NCBI GenBank assembly: GCA_020054865.1
Contig: JAIHAR010000005.1
Coordinates: 20,400 to 84,399, forward strand
Source of the DNA: Deferribacteraceae bacterium
Lineage (GTDB): Bacteria; Chrysiogenota; Deferribacteres; Deferribacterales; Deferrivibrionaceae
Direction: 5' to 3'
Length of the DNA: 64,000 bases
Below are positions 34,531-43,315 of the stretch, in pieces; the stretch's first letter is position 1, and every line of letters begins with the position of its first letter. Both the position numbers and the translations under genes were made by a program. Below the pieces are notes generated by a model, which was not told the DNA's origin, did not search any database, and worked only from the letters and a program-made list of their open reading frames with translations.

Positions 34531-35700
34531 TTATCCTATGAATTTACCAAAAACTATACCTGCTATTGTTGACATAATAATCACCAATATAACATAAACA
34601 ATAGTTTTCTTAGTGCCTATAACGCTCCTTATAACCAACATATTTGGCAGGCTCAATGCTGGACCTGAAAGAAGAAGCGCAAGAGCCGGACCTTTACCCA
34701 TTCCTGCCCCAATTAGCCCTTGCAAAATAGGAATTTCTGTCAGCGTGGAAAAGTACATAAAAGCACCTACTATGGAAGCAAAAAAGTTTGCAAAAAAGGA
34801 ATTGCCCCCAACCAATGATTCGATATATTTTCCAGGGATAATACCTTCATGACCTGGTCTTCCAAGGAAAAATCCTGCCACAAGCACACCAACAAAAAGC
34901 AATGGAATAATCTGTTTTGCATATACCCATGTCTCTTCAAACCAGGCTAACCTTTTATCTTTATCCATAGAGACAAATGAAAAGATAGCAACAAGAATAA
35001 GAGAAAAGGCAGTAAGATACCATTTGCTATGGTAAATCGCTGCAAATAGTGTCTCTTCACTGGTAGGTTTTGCCCAGGTAGCAAAAAGAAGAACACCAAT
35101 CATTGAAACAAAAAACAAAACTGTCTTAACAGGTGAACCTTTCTGCTTTGCAAAATTTGTTTTTGGGGCATTTGCCACCTGTCTTTCTGCTTCATCCTTT
35201 TTAAATATAAAAGCCATCAACAGTCCGATAACTACTGAAAAAAGTATTGCACCTATTGCCCTTGCCAGCCCCATCTGATATCCTAAAACTCGTGCCGTTA
35301 AAACAATAGCCAAAATATTTATCGCTGGCCCTGAATATACAAACGCCATTGCTGGCCCAAGACCTGCACCCCTTGAATAGATACCTGCAAAAAGTGGCAA
35401 TATTGTGCAGGAACAAACAGCAAGAATAGTACCTGAAACAGAAGCTACACTGTATGAAATAATCTTCTTGGCACCTGCACCAAAATATTTAATCACCGAC
35501 GCTTGAGAAACAGTAACACTCATAGCTCCGGCAATAAACAGCGCCGGAATAAGGCATGTAAGAGTATGCTCCCTGATGTATTCCTGAAGCATAAAAAATC
35601 CTTCCAATATTGCACCTGACACTTTTGGAGTATCAAAATCCACCAAAAACACGTAAACAAAGATACCAAGCAGAGTAAGAAATTTATTCCTTTCCTTCAT
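34531..35700 (-). CDS. ArsP/DUF318-family permease
   Basis: A 389-residue membrane protein with about ten helices. The family motif CSCTILPLFAGIY near residue 96 carries the conserved Cys pair; GPAMAFVYSGPAINILAIVL follows, and SGPALSLPNMLVIRSV repeats the pattern in the C-terminal half. Characterised relatives export organoarsenicals (ArsP) or metals (SO_0444-like). Given the arsenic genes nearby and the thioredoxin-like partner, arsenic or metal export is the best guess. It is the first gene of a three-gene run with a sigma-70 promoter upstream. Confidence 0.82.
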   Translation of the reverse strand: MKERNKFLTLLGIFVYVFLVDFDTPKVSGAILEGFFMLQEYIREHTLTCLIPALFIAGAMSVTVSQASVIKYFGAGAKKIISYSVASVSGTILAVCSCTILPLFAGIYSRGAGLGPAMAFVYSGPAINILAIVLTARVLGYQMGLARAIGAILFSVVIGLLMAFIFKKDEAERQVANAPKTNFAKQKGSPVKTVLFFVSMIGVLLFATWAKPTSEETLFAAIYHSKWYLTAFSLILVAIFSFVSMDKDKRLAWFEETWVYAKQIIPLLFVGVLVAGFFLGRPGHEGIIPGKYIESLVGGNSFFANFFASIVGAFMYFSTLTEIPILQGLIGAGMGKGPALALLLSGPALSLPNMLVIRSVIGTKKTIVYVILVIIMSTIAGIVFGKFIG

Positions 35701-35726
35701 ACTAAACCACTTTCATTTTTCTGACA

Positions 35727-35754
35727 AAAATACTCAAGATTTGGAAAATGTCAA
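35727..35754 (-). promoter_or_regulatory. Sigma-70 promoter of the permease-CDF-thioredoxin run
   Basis: Minus strand TTGACA (35749-35754), 16-bp spacer, TATTTT (35727-35732), about 26 bp before the permease ATG. Confidence 0.6.
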
Positions 35755-35793
35755 GTATATTTTTATATTTATAGAAATATAGATAGGCAAGTA

Positions 35794-36828
35794 TTAATTT
35801 AGCAATTTTCTTTTCAAATAAACTTTAATGAAAGCAGCAACCGGCAATGAAAATATCATTCCACCTAGTCCTAACAAATACCCACCTACCATTAATGAAA
35901 AAATAACAGCAGTAGGGTGCAGCCCCAAAGATTTACCAACAAGTCTCGGTGTAACTATATTGCTTTCAATAAACTGAACCACGGTAAATCCTATCAATAT
36001 ATACAAAGGATGCAAAAAATCACCAAATTGCAAATATGACATTGTAATTGAGGAAACAAAACCAACCAGAAACCCCAAATATGGGATAAAACTAAGAACA
36101 CCGGAAACAATCCCTATCAAGAGCCCTCCATCAACCCCTACAATCATCAATACAATTGAATAGCTTACTCCAAGAAAAACAGATACAAGCAATTGTCCTC
36201 TGAAATATCTGCTTATTATATCATTAAACTCATAAAATGAGTTTTCTACGTTAAGGTTTCGAAAATTTTTATTAAATATATCAAAGAACTTATCCTTTAT
36301 AACGTCAAAATCTTTTAGAAAATAAAAAACCAGTATTGGTATAATCATAAAATTAAAAAAAGACTGAACAAACGTATAAACCGAGGACGTAAAATTCTTT
36401 GTAAAGGAGAATAAAAACTTTGACAGTACATCAAACTTTCCTAAAACAAAATCTTTAAGCATATTTATATCAAATTCAGGGCTTATATTTTTAGCGTAGG
36501 TTTCAATCTTTGTTGCAAAAATCTGAAAATATTTCGGAAAATTATTAATTATTGTCAGAAGCTCAGAATACAAAATAGGCAATACAAATATAACAACCAT
36601 AGCAAGAATTAATGAAAATATTAAAAACACAGCTACAATTGCAAAAGTACGCCCCATCCTCTTTTTTTCCAAATAATCAATTAACGGGTCAAATAAATAA
36701 GCAAGCAGTATTGATATGGCAAAAGTGGTTACTATATCTTTTAATTTATTGACAACAACAAATAACAAGAAAAGGAACACCAGCAAAAAAATCTGTTTTA
36801 GACTGACTTCAATTTTAACTGTCCGCAT
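35794..36828 (-). CDS. AI-2E family membrane protein (YdiK/PerM-like)
   Basis: A 344-residue membrane protein with the family layout: two N-terminal hairpin helices (LVFLFLLFVVVNKL; FAISILLAYLFDPLIDYLEKK), a long cytoplasmic middle part, and a C-terminal helix cluster with GVLSFIPYLGFLVG near residue 240 and ESNIVTPRLVGKSLGLHP near 288. Family members have been linked to autoinducer-2 export or Na/H antiport; the role here is unknown. The -10 box ends 9 nt before the ATG and no Shine-Dalgarno sequence is seen. Confidence 0.85.
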   Translation of the reverse strand: MRTVKIEVSLKQIFLLVFLFLLFVVVNKLKDIVTTFAISILLAYLFDPLIDYLEKKRMGRTFAIVAVFLIFSLILAMVVIFVLPILYSELLTIINNFPKYFQIFATKIETYAKNISPEFDINMLKDFVLGKFDVLSKFLFSFTKNFTSSVYTFVQSFFNFMIIPILVFYFLKDFDVIKDKFFDIFNKNFRNLNVENSFYEFNDIISRYFRGQLLVSVFLGVSYSIVLMIVGVDGGLLIGIVSGVLSFIPYLGFLVGFVSSITMSYLQFGDFLHPLYILIGFTVVQFIESNIVTPRLVGKSLGLHPTAVIFSLMVGGYLLGLGGMIFSLPVAAFIKVYLKRKLLN

Positions 36829-36837
36829 AGCAAAATA

Positions 36838-36843
36838 ATTTTA
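36838..36843 (-). promoter_or_regulatory. Extended -10 promoter close to the start of the AI-2E family gene
   Basis: Minus strand ATGCTAAAAT (extended TGN plus TAAAAT), ending 9 nt before the ATG at 36828. The leader would be 0-3 nt. The -35 is weak. Confidence 0.45.
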
Positions 36844-36895
36844 GCATATTTAAAGTAAATAAACATCAAAAAAATATCTTTCAAAGTCAAAATAA

Positions 36896-37546
36896 TTACA
36901 CTGTCTCCCTTTTTATAGCTTCAATTATTTCATCAGGCTCAGCCCTAACTGTATAGTCAGCCTTACCAAAACTGTAACTAATTCTCATATCGCTGTTTAT
37001 TACAAAAGTTGCAGGCACTGGTATTTCAGCATTTTCATTTCCATTATATGCACTTAAATTATGCCCAAGTTTTAAGTATAGAGCAACCAATTCATCAGGA
37101 AGTTTGAACACAAGATTATACTTCTTTGCAACTTTATTCCCTACATCAGATAATACCTGAAACTTTAATCCATGTCTGTCAATGGTTTTGTCAGCAAAAT
37201 CTGGTAACTCGGGGGATACGGCCACAAGGTCAGCATTTACAGAATTAAATTCATCAAGTCTGCTATTAAGATAATTAAGCTGCAGATTGCAATATGGACA
37301 CCAGCCACCTCTATAGAAAGTCAAAATAACAAATCTGTTTTTTACAGCTTCTGACAATTTGAATTCTTTCCCCAAATGATTCTTCAGCGTGAAATCTATG
37401 GCTTTACTCCCAACTTTTGGCAATTTTTCCTCTATTTTGGATGCCACCAAATCATCAGTCGCTTTTTTCATTATTAATTTGATTTCATCTGGAATCTCTT
37501 TAAGCCTTTCTTGTTTAAAATTTGCCAACATGCTATTCAAATCCAT
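36896..37546 (-). CDS. Peroxiredoxin-like AhpC/TSA-family protein
   Basis: About 216 residues with a thioredoxin fold and the active-site segment FYRGGWCPYCNLQLNYL near residue 80, the pattern of the peroxiredoxin-like group that carries CPYC. Downstream are AVSPELPDF and FKLPDELVALY. It should reduce peroxides with thioredoxin-type donors. I choose the ATG at 37546, which has GAGG six bases upstream, over the TTG at 37558 that overlaps it. It is a single gene between two unrelated ones. Confidence 0.85.
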   Translation of the reverse strand: MDLNSMLANFKQERLKEIPDEIKLIMKKATDDLVASKIEEKLPKVGSKAIDFTLKNHLGKEFKLSEAVKNRFVILTFYRGGWCPYCNLQLNYLNSRLDEFNSVNADLVAVSPELPDFADKTIDRHGLKFQVLSDVGNKVAKKYNLVFKLPDELVALYLKLGHNLSAYNGNENAEIPVPATFVINSDMRISYSFGKADYTVRAEPDEIIEAIKRETV

Positions 37547-37660
37547 ATTTAACCTCAATCATTTGTATTTGTTATGTTGATAAAATATATGAGCAAATTT
37601 TAAAAAGTAAACATATAAATTTAGTAGGATAAAGATTAAAAAAAACACGTTAAACAAGAA

Positions 37661-37936
37661 TCAAACTTTTCTTCTAAATTTTTCGTTGATTTTATAAACT
37701 TCGGACAATATCAAAGCTACTGCCTTGTAAAGCTCTTCCGGTATCTCAGTATAAATTTCTATTTTGGACAGTGCTTCTACAAGATTTGGGTCTTCTTTTA
37801 TCTCAATTCCGTGCTCACGGGCACGCTTTAGTATCTCTTCAGCCACATACCCCTGACCTTTGGCAGTAACCACCGGAGCTTTATTTTTTTCAGGGTCATA
37901 TTTTAGTGCCGTAGCTTTTTTTCTTGTAAATTTCAT
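37661..37936 (-). CDS. Stand-alone FlhB C-terminal domain-like protein
   Basis: A 91-residue soluble protein equivalent to the cytoplasmic C-terminal domain of FlhB/EscU export-switch proteins: TALKYDPEKNKAPVVTAKGQ (the NPTH region is absent), VAEEILKRAREHGIEIKEDP, and EIPEELYKAVALILSEVYK. Such free-standing FlhB-like proteins are known next to flagellar genes in other bacteria and can partly replace the FlhB C-terminus. Here the neighbours are metabolic. The start overlaps the stop of the aminomutase-like gene by one base (TAATG). Confidence 0.85.
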   Translation of the reverse strand: MKFTRKKATALKYDPEKNKAPVVTAKGQGYVAEEILKRAREHGIEIKEDPNLVEALSKIEIYTEIPEELYKAVALILSEVYKINEKFRRKV

Positions 37937-39222
37937 TAGGCAAACTTTTTATATTCTTTTAGAGATTTCAAATATATATCGGCAATTTTCTTTTCGAGTT
38001 TTCTTTCAATATGAGAAAACGACAAGGCGCCACCACCATGCATTGTGTATATGCCATTATTGATTAAAATTACCTTAAAAAGATTATCAAGTCGAGAAGA
38101 CTCATTACTCAAAATATTACCAACAGAAAAATCGTTGAGGCTAAATCCTTTTTCAAAAAATGAGATAGAAAAAAGTGACCTGTAGCCCTTGACAAGGGCA
38201 TTTATTTTAAGGTTTTTGACAATTTCCGATACCGCACCTATAAGATTTTCACCCGACTTATTCAGTTCATCATAATTAAGATATTTTAGCTGCTTTAGTG
38301 TTGTTACCCCTGCAACCATAGCAGGCACAGTTGCAGAAAATGTACCGCCACCGGTAATAACCTTTTTGGTTAATATCAACTCCATTATCTCTTTTTTACC
38401 ACCGTAACACCCAATCGGAAAACCGCCACCAATGATTTTACCCATTGTAATCATATCGGGCGACACACCAAACACCTCAGAAATACTACCGTACCTGAAT
38501 CTAAACCCTGTAATAGTCTCATCAAAAATCAAAACACTGCCATTTTCGTCGCAAAATTTTCTTAAGAATTTAAGATATTTTTCATCCGCAGCAACACCAC
38601 CGCCAGCACCCAACACAGGCTCAATTATAATACATGCAACTTTCTGTTTTATTGCATTCAAAATTTTACTTGACTCATCAATGTTATTAAAGGGGATTGC
38701 AACAGTTTCATCACATCTGTTTTCAAATGGAGGCTTTACCTGATATGCAAGGTCAGAATTACCACCGTGCCAGCCACCTTTAATTTTAACAACGATATTC
38801 TTCTCAGTGTATGCCCTTGCAAGTCTTGTGGCGTACATTGTGGCCTCTGTCCCTGAAGTACAAAACCTTAGTTTTTCAACTTCAGGGATTGCTGATTTAA
38901 CTGATTCTGCCAACTTTAACTGATATTCATTTATAATACCTGTATGCCATCCATTTTTTTCTGCCTGAACCACTTGCTTTAAAAGATTTTTATCACAATG
39001 ACCAAGAATATTTGCATAATGTCCCATCCATAAATCTATCAACCTGTTACCTTCAATAGAATATATATAAGGGCCTTTAGATTTCTTTATCACAAAAGGG
39101 AAAGGTTCAAAAAACCTTATATCGTGACAAACACCGCCGGGAAAAATATTCAAAAACTTTTCATTGAAAAGCTGCCCCGATTCAAAAAATTTTGCAGAAT
39201 ATTTTTTGTAAATTTTATTCAT
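37936..39222 (-). CDS. Glutamate-1-semialdehyde aminomutase-like class III aminotransferase
   Basis: PLP enzyme of about 428 residues, close in length to HemL. Features: FPGGVCHDIRFFEPFPF, LRFCTSGTEATMYATRLARA for PLP phosphate binding, VLIFDETITGFR, and the catalytic Lys in MITMGKIIGGGFPIG. The divergent N-terminus and the absence of other haem genes leave open whether it is the true HemL or a paralogue. I start at ATG 39222: this gives an 8-bp overlap with the DUF72 gene and a GGGAAAAAAG upstream, whereas the start at 39258 would overlap it by 44 bp. Confidence 0.75.
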   Translation of the reverse strand: MNKIYKKYSAKFFESGQLFNEKFLNIFPGGVCHDIRFFEPFPFVIKKSKGPYIYSIEGNRLIDLWMGHYANILGHCDKNLLKQVVQAEKNGWHTGIINEYQLKLAESVKSAIPEVEKLRFCTSGTEATMYATRLARAYTEKNIVVKIKGGWHGGNSDLAYQVKPPFENRCDETVAIPFNNIDESSKILNAIKQKVACIIIEPVLGAGGGVAADEKYLKFLRKFCDENGSVLIFDETITGFRFRYGSISEVFGVSPDMITMGKIIGGGFPIGCYGGKKEIMELILTKKVITGGGTFSATVPAMVAGVTTLKQLKYLNYDELNKSGENLIGAVSEIVKNLKINALVKGYRSLFSISFFEKGFSLNDFSVGNILSNESSRLDNLFKVILINNGIYTMHGGGALSFSHIERKLEKKIADIYLKSLKEYKKFA

Positions 39223-40012
39223 CTTTTTTCCCTGCCATATCGGCAAAATACAGAGCATTTACTGCTGCCCTGCCATTTTCAAGATTGCAAAATGAAACAA
39301 ACACATTGTTTGACACTATACTAAGTTTTTTTATATCTTCGTAAAGTTGCTTTAACTCATCTTCCTTATATGAATAATTTAACACTTTATCTTCCGGGGT
39401 CAACCAAAGGTTGCTCCTACCGTAAAGTCTGACATATGTATTGCTGTTGGTAGTAATGGGGTAGTACGGCGCAAGCCCCTTAACTGGTGGCATATCAACT
39501 ACCACAATACCAAGAAAACTGCTCCTCATATCTTCAAGATACCTTTCCTTGTACCATGTCCTATTAGGAAGCTCAAAAAATATCGGCAACTCAGCAAAAT
39601 CTTCTTTCAGTTTCAGCATAAGCTCAAAATTTGCTTTTGAAGCCGAAAACTTGGTACTAAAATCGCATAAATAACTAACAGCTATTTTTTGCTCAAGAAG
39701 TGGAGCTATACCATTTTTAAATTCTGTCAAATCTTCTTTCGTATATTTACCTTTCATAAAAATTTTATTAATTCTTATTGAAACCTTTGTTTTCCCCTTA
39801 ATCCTCTCGGCTATACTTTCAGTAGTTTTTAAAATAGGCATTTTATAAAAGGTATATGTTATCTCAAGAAAATTAAAATGTCGTGCATACTCATTGAGCA
39901 TATCGTAATTTGTTACTCTCTCATTGTAAAAAGTCCCCTTCCAGTCGTCATATTTGTAGCCACTTGTGCCCACAAAAAGCGGCGTGTCCTGAATATAAAG
40001 CATTTTTCCCAT
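39215..40012 (-). CDS. DUF72-family protein
   Basis: A 265-residue TIM-barrel protein of the DUF72 (YecE-like) family. Typical segments are LFVGTSGYKYDDWKGTFYNE at the start, NFLEITYTFYKMP, IFFELPNRTWY and VRLYGRSN, with KKLSIVSNNVFVSFCNLENG and AAVNA toward the end. The biochemical function is not established. It overlaps the aminomutase-like gene. Confidence 0.88.
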   Translation of the reverse strand: MGKMLYIQDTPLFVGTSGYKYDDWKGTFYNERVTNYDMLNEYARHFNFLEITYTFYKMPILKTTESIAERIKGKTKVSIRINKIFMKGKYTKEDLTEFKNGIAPLLEQKIAVSYLCDFSTKFSASKANFELMLKLKEDFAELPIFFELPNRTWYKERYLEDMRSSFLGIVVVDMPPVKGLAPYYPITTNSNTYVRLYGRSNLWLTPEDKVLNYSYKEDELKQLYEDIKKLSIVSNNVFVSFCNLENGRAAVNALYFADMAGKKDE

Positions 40013-40092
40013 AAATTCTCTTTCCTTTGTTTATTTTTTGAAAATCTTTATTACTTTTAAAAGAAATAATCAACAGAAGTTTGAACTATGAC

Positions 40093-40986
40093 TTACTGAT
40101 TTTTAAAAATATAATCAATGTCAGTCTCATATGATAATTCCGGCTCATTTATTAATCCAATTTTTTGCTCTTTATCCGTATTTAAGTCTGTTAATCTATT
40201 TCTATAACTATGCCATACAGGTGGATTTTCAATCTCTATTTTCCTGTATTTGCTTAATTCCAAATATTTTTTATCGGTATCAATACCTATAAATTTTCTT
40301 CCCAGCAGATTTGCTGCAATTCCAGTGGTACTACTTCCGGTAAAAGGATCTAAAATCCAGGCTCCTTGTTTCGTGGAGGCAAGGATGATTCTTGTTAATA
40401 CCGAAAGTGGTTTTTGCGTCGGGTGTTTTCCGCAACTTTTTTCCCATTTCGCAATAGCAGGTAAAACCCAAACATCCTTCATTTGCTTCCCCCCGTTAAT
40501 CTCTTTCATCAACTCATAATTAAAATAGTGAGATACTTTTGCATTCTTCCTCGCCCAGATAATCTGCTCGGTCGAATGGGTAAAATATTTACAGGAAAAA
40601 TTTGGCGGTGGGTTGGTTTTCTGCCAGGTGATTATGTTTAGAATTTTAAAATCCAGCTCAATTAAAATTTGGCCAATACTAAAAATATTATGCATTGTAC
40701 CGCTTATCCAGATAGTAGCATTTTCTTTCATTTTATCTCTAACAAGTTTTAACCATCTGCGGTTAAAATCGTTTATATATTCAAAACCCTTTGATTTATC
40801 CCATCCACCCTTATTTACGCTTGTTATTTTTCCGTTTTTTATGGTTAATCCATCGTTGGATAAAAAATATGGGGGATCTGCAAAAACCATATCAAACTTA
40901 AAATCGAACTGTGGAAGAAGCTCAAATGTATCACCATGAAGCAAAATAAAAGTTTTATCTTTTGATTTGAAGTAGGGTTTAATCAT
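40093..40986 (-). CDS. dpnA: Adenine-specific DNA methyltransferase, DpnA type
   Basis: Beta-class N6-adenine/N4-cytosine methyltransferase of 297 residues. The catalytic motif DPPYFLS is near residue 36 and the AdoMet-binding FxGxG appears after it as DPFTGSSTTGIAANLLGRKFIG near residue 217, the permuted order of this class. In the DpnII system the homologous enzyme methylates GATC also in single-stranded DNA. It is the last gene of a four-gene locus with a second methylase and the endonuclease, which supports the DpnA call. Confidence 0.88.
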   Translation of the reverse strand: MIKPYFKSKDKTFILLHGDTFELLPQFDFKFDMVFADPPYFLSNDGLTIKNGKITSVNKGGWDKSKGFEYINDFNRRWLKLVRDKMKENATIWISGTMHNIFSIGQILIELDFKILNIITWQKTNPPPNFSCKYFTHSTEQIIWARKNAKVSHYFNYELMKEINGGKQMKDVWVLPAIAKWEKSCGKHPTQKPLSVLTRIILASTKQGAWILDPFTGSSTTGIAANLLGRKFIGIDTDKKYLELSKYRKIEIENPPVWHSYRNRLTDLNTDKEQKIGLINEPELSYETDIDYIFKNQ

Positions 40987-40988
40987 AG

Positions 40989-41519
40989 TTAAATACTTAG
41001 AATAGCATCATAAAACATAGCTCTACCTTGACCAGACCAATATGTAACATCTTGTTCAATAAAAAACCACCGTGTAAGCTTTAATATTAATTCATAATTG
41101 TGCCCATTTCCAACTGGCAATTGTCCTAATTGCCCAAGGGCATTTAGATATGTTCCACAATTATACATAATGTTTACCCCATTTAAGAATGCTTGCCACT
41201 GTGCTTGACTTAGCAATTGTTTCTTGTTTCTTAAATCGTTTAAAACAAAATTATGGTCAGGTGGTCTGTCGTTTCCATTATTCCATAAATATTTATTTTC
41301 AGCATAAATAACAAAATCACAACCCTTATTTAATCTTCCAGGACGTTCTAAATATATTCGCGAACCGTCAGAGAGAGTTTCAACAAAATATCGATATTTC
41401 TGACCCTGATTTTCTTGCGCCCACTGTTGCAATAAAAAAGTTCTTACAGCATCTCTTGTAGTAAAGTTTTCTATATTGTTTAAATTTATATTTATGGAAT
41501 AGTCGTTTCTTATTGCCAT
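40989..41519 (-). CDS. Unknown protein inside the DpnII restriction-modification locus
   Basis: A 176-residue soluble protein that I do not recognise. Visible are an N-terminal segment NNIENFTTRDAVRTFLLQQW, a strand-rich part YRYFVETLSDGSRIYLERPG, then KGCDFVIYAENKYLW and a Trp/Tyr/Asn-rich C-terminal half. There are no obvious nuclease or methylase motifs and no membrane segment. Its start overlaps the stop of the endonuclease gene by one base, and dpnA follows after 2 bp, so it is cotranscribed with the restriction system and may be an accessory subunit. Confidence 0.8.
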   Translation of the reverse strand: MAIRNDYSININLNNIENFTTRDAVRTFLLQQWAQENQGQKYRYFVETLSDGSRIYLERPGRLNKGCDFVIYAENKYLWNNGNDRPPDHNFVLNDLRNKKQLLSQAQWQAFLNGVNIMYNCGTYLNALGQLGQLPVGNGHNYELILKLTRWFFIEQDVTYWSGQGRAMFYDAILSI

Positions 41520-42421
41520 TATTCCAATATCCTTTTTAAAACTCCATTTCTTAACATTTCCAAATTCAGCAAATAGTCCGCTTTGTCAAAATACTCCCTT
41601 AAAGGCTTTAAGGTAGATTTCCAACCAGCCCCATCGGTTATCCAGATAAATTCAATCCCTTGATTATTCCAATACTCATTCATTTTGATGTATTCAGTAG
41701 CAGTTGATTTAAGTTTTGAACCTCCACCACCATAAAAATTAACTTCAATAAAATAAAGTTTTCCGTTTTTATTTATTGCAAAATCAATTATGCGAGAAGA
41801 CTTATCAACTTTAACATCTATATTCCATTTATCTTTTATTTTTTTAGCCGTGGCTTGTGGCATATATTCAATTCCCAACTCACTGCAAGTTTCCCTTACA
41901 AACTCTTCAACCAAATTTTCCATTAAAGCTCCACCACGGTTTTTTCTTCCGTTACTATCAATCCCCACTTCAACACCAGTTGCATAGTCCACTAAATTTT
42001 TAATTTTTTTATCTTGTAACAGATCTCCCAAACCACTTTTTAAGATAAAATCCGCAAATGCTTCTATTTCTTCTTTTTTGTAAGTTTTCTTTGAAAAATT
42101 GAATTCTCGATAAATAAAATTTCTTGTGTCTATCAAGACTTCTAATGAGTTGTCTCTTATAGCAAGAAGTAAAGGAATGGCTTTAATAGTTTCGGGGTAT
42201 TTTAACATTAAGCTAATAGTTTCTTTGTGTAAATCCTTTTTTCCAATAAGATAATTAAGTAAATTCAATTCCTTTTCAATTGGTTTAATATTTTGCAAAA
42301 CCTTCTTCCAGTTTACAAAATAACTCCATTGTGTAATTTTATCTTTAAAGGTTGATATTATCTGGTTAAAAAGTTCATCCTCAGTTTTATTTAGCAATTG
42401 ACATAGTTTTTTCATAAGCAT
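41519..42421 (-). CDS. dpnB: Type II restriction endonuclease, DpnII/MboI type (GATC)
   Basis: A 300-residue endonuclease predicted to cut unmethylated GATC. The PD-(D/E)xK-like core is visible as RIIDFAINKNGKLYFIEVNF (D...E-x-N) near residues 210-230. The conserved block GVEVGIDSNGRKNRGGALME near 150-170 and EFIWITDGAGWKSTLKPLRE near 257 are typical of DpnII. It overlaps the upstream Dam-type methylase by 35 bp, an arrangement that links its translation to the protecting enzyme. Confidence 0.9.
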   Translation of the reverse strand: MLMKKLCQLLNKTEDELFNQIISTFKDKITQWSYFVNWKKVLQNIKPIEKELNLLNYLIGKKDLHKETISLMLKYPETIKAIPLLLAIRDNSLEVLIDTRNFIYREFNFSKKTYKKEEIEAFADFILKSGLGDLLQDKKIKNLVDYATGVEVGIDSNGRKNRGGALMENLVEEFVRETCSELGIEYMPQATAKKIKDKWNIDVKVDKSSRIIDFAINKNGKLYFIEVNFYGGGGSKLKSTATEYIKMNEYWNNQGIEFIWITDGAGWKSTLKPLREYFDKADYLLNLEMLRNGVLKRILE

Positions 42422-43298
42422 TATTTGTAATCAATAACTCCGTTAATTCTCCTCGTTTATTTGGATTAGCATTTATATTTCTCCTTGCAAACACTCTTTT
42501 GATATTAAATTCACTATACAAATCATCAAAAAAATTATCGTTCGGATTTTGTCCTTTCACGTCGGAATTACTTAAAATCCAACAATAACCTAACGAATCT
42601 AATTTTTTACAAAAATTAGAGAGTCTTATCTGATCCGCATCGTCAAACTCTTCTTTTGAATAAGAATTAAAACTGGAGGTTTTACTTAAAGGTTTGTATG
42701 GAGGGTCAAAATAAAACAAGGCTTCCCCTTCAGCATATTTCAATGTTTCTTCAAAATCTCCATTTAATATAATTACTTTTTGCAATGCTTTATTTGCTGC
42801 TCTTAAATTTTCCTCATCACAAATCATGGGCTTTTTGTAACTACCTATAGGAACGTTAAATTCATTTTTACGGTTTACACGATATAAACCATTAAAACAT
42901 GTGCGGTTCAGAAAAATAAACAAAGCTGCCTGCATAGTTGGTTTTGAACTTCGCATATTAAATTCGTCCCTTTTTGAATAATAAAAATGTTTTTTTGCAT
43001 CTAACTTGTCTTCAAGTAAGTGATATTCTTTTTCCAATTCTTTCAAGACTAAAATCAGTTCATTTATATTATTTTTTATTACATTGTAAGTATTTATCAA
43101 ATCAGAATTAATATCATTTATAACTATTTTTTCCAATTCGGGATAATTTTCAATCATATAAAATAAAACTGCACCTCCACCAACAAAAGGCTCAATAAAA
43201 GTAAATTTTTTGTATTTAAAGCAGGCGGGTATTGTTTTGCCAATTTCATCTAAAAGCTGAGATTTCCCGCCCGCCCATTTAACAAATGGTTTTGCCAT
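42387..43298 (-). CDS. dpnM: Adenine-specific DNA methyltransferase, Dam/DpnM type (GATC)
   Basis: Alpha-class N6-adenine methyltransferase of 303 residues. The N-terminal KWAGGKSQLLDEI and IEPFVGGGAVLFYM are the AdoMet-binding motifs, and YFDPPYKPLS near residue 190 is the catalytic DPPY motif. It protects host GATC sites from the endonuclease encoded next. AGAGG lies before the ATG. It is the first gene of the locus, so modification can be established before restriction. Confidence 0.92.
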   Translation of the reverse strand: MAKPFVKWAGGKSQLLDEIGKTIPACFKYKKFTFIEPFVGGGAVLFYMIENYPELEKIVINDINSDLINTYNVIKNNINELILVLKELEKEYHLLEDKLDAKKHFYYSKRDEFNMRSSKPTMQAALFIFLNRTCFNGLYRVNRKNEFNVPIGSYKKPMICDEENLRAANKALQKVIILNGDFEETLKYAEGEALFYFDPPYKPLSKTSSFNSYSKEEFDDADQIRLSNFCKKLDSLGYCWILSNSDVKGQNPNDNFFDDLYSEFNIKRVFARRNINANPNKRGELTELLITNNAYEKTMSIAK

Positions 43299-43315
43299 TG
43301 CAACCTCTCGATTTT

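Noticed and set aside
37936..39258. Start of the aminomutase-like gene at ATG 39258
   Set aside because: Would overlap the DUF72 gene by 44 bp and add residues not seen in the family; ATG 39222 has a better upstream sequence.
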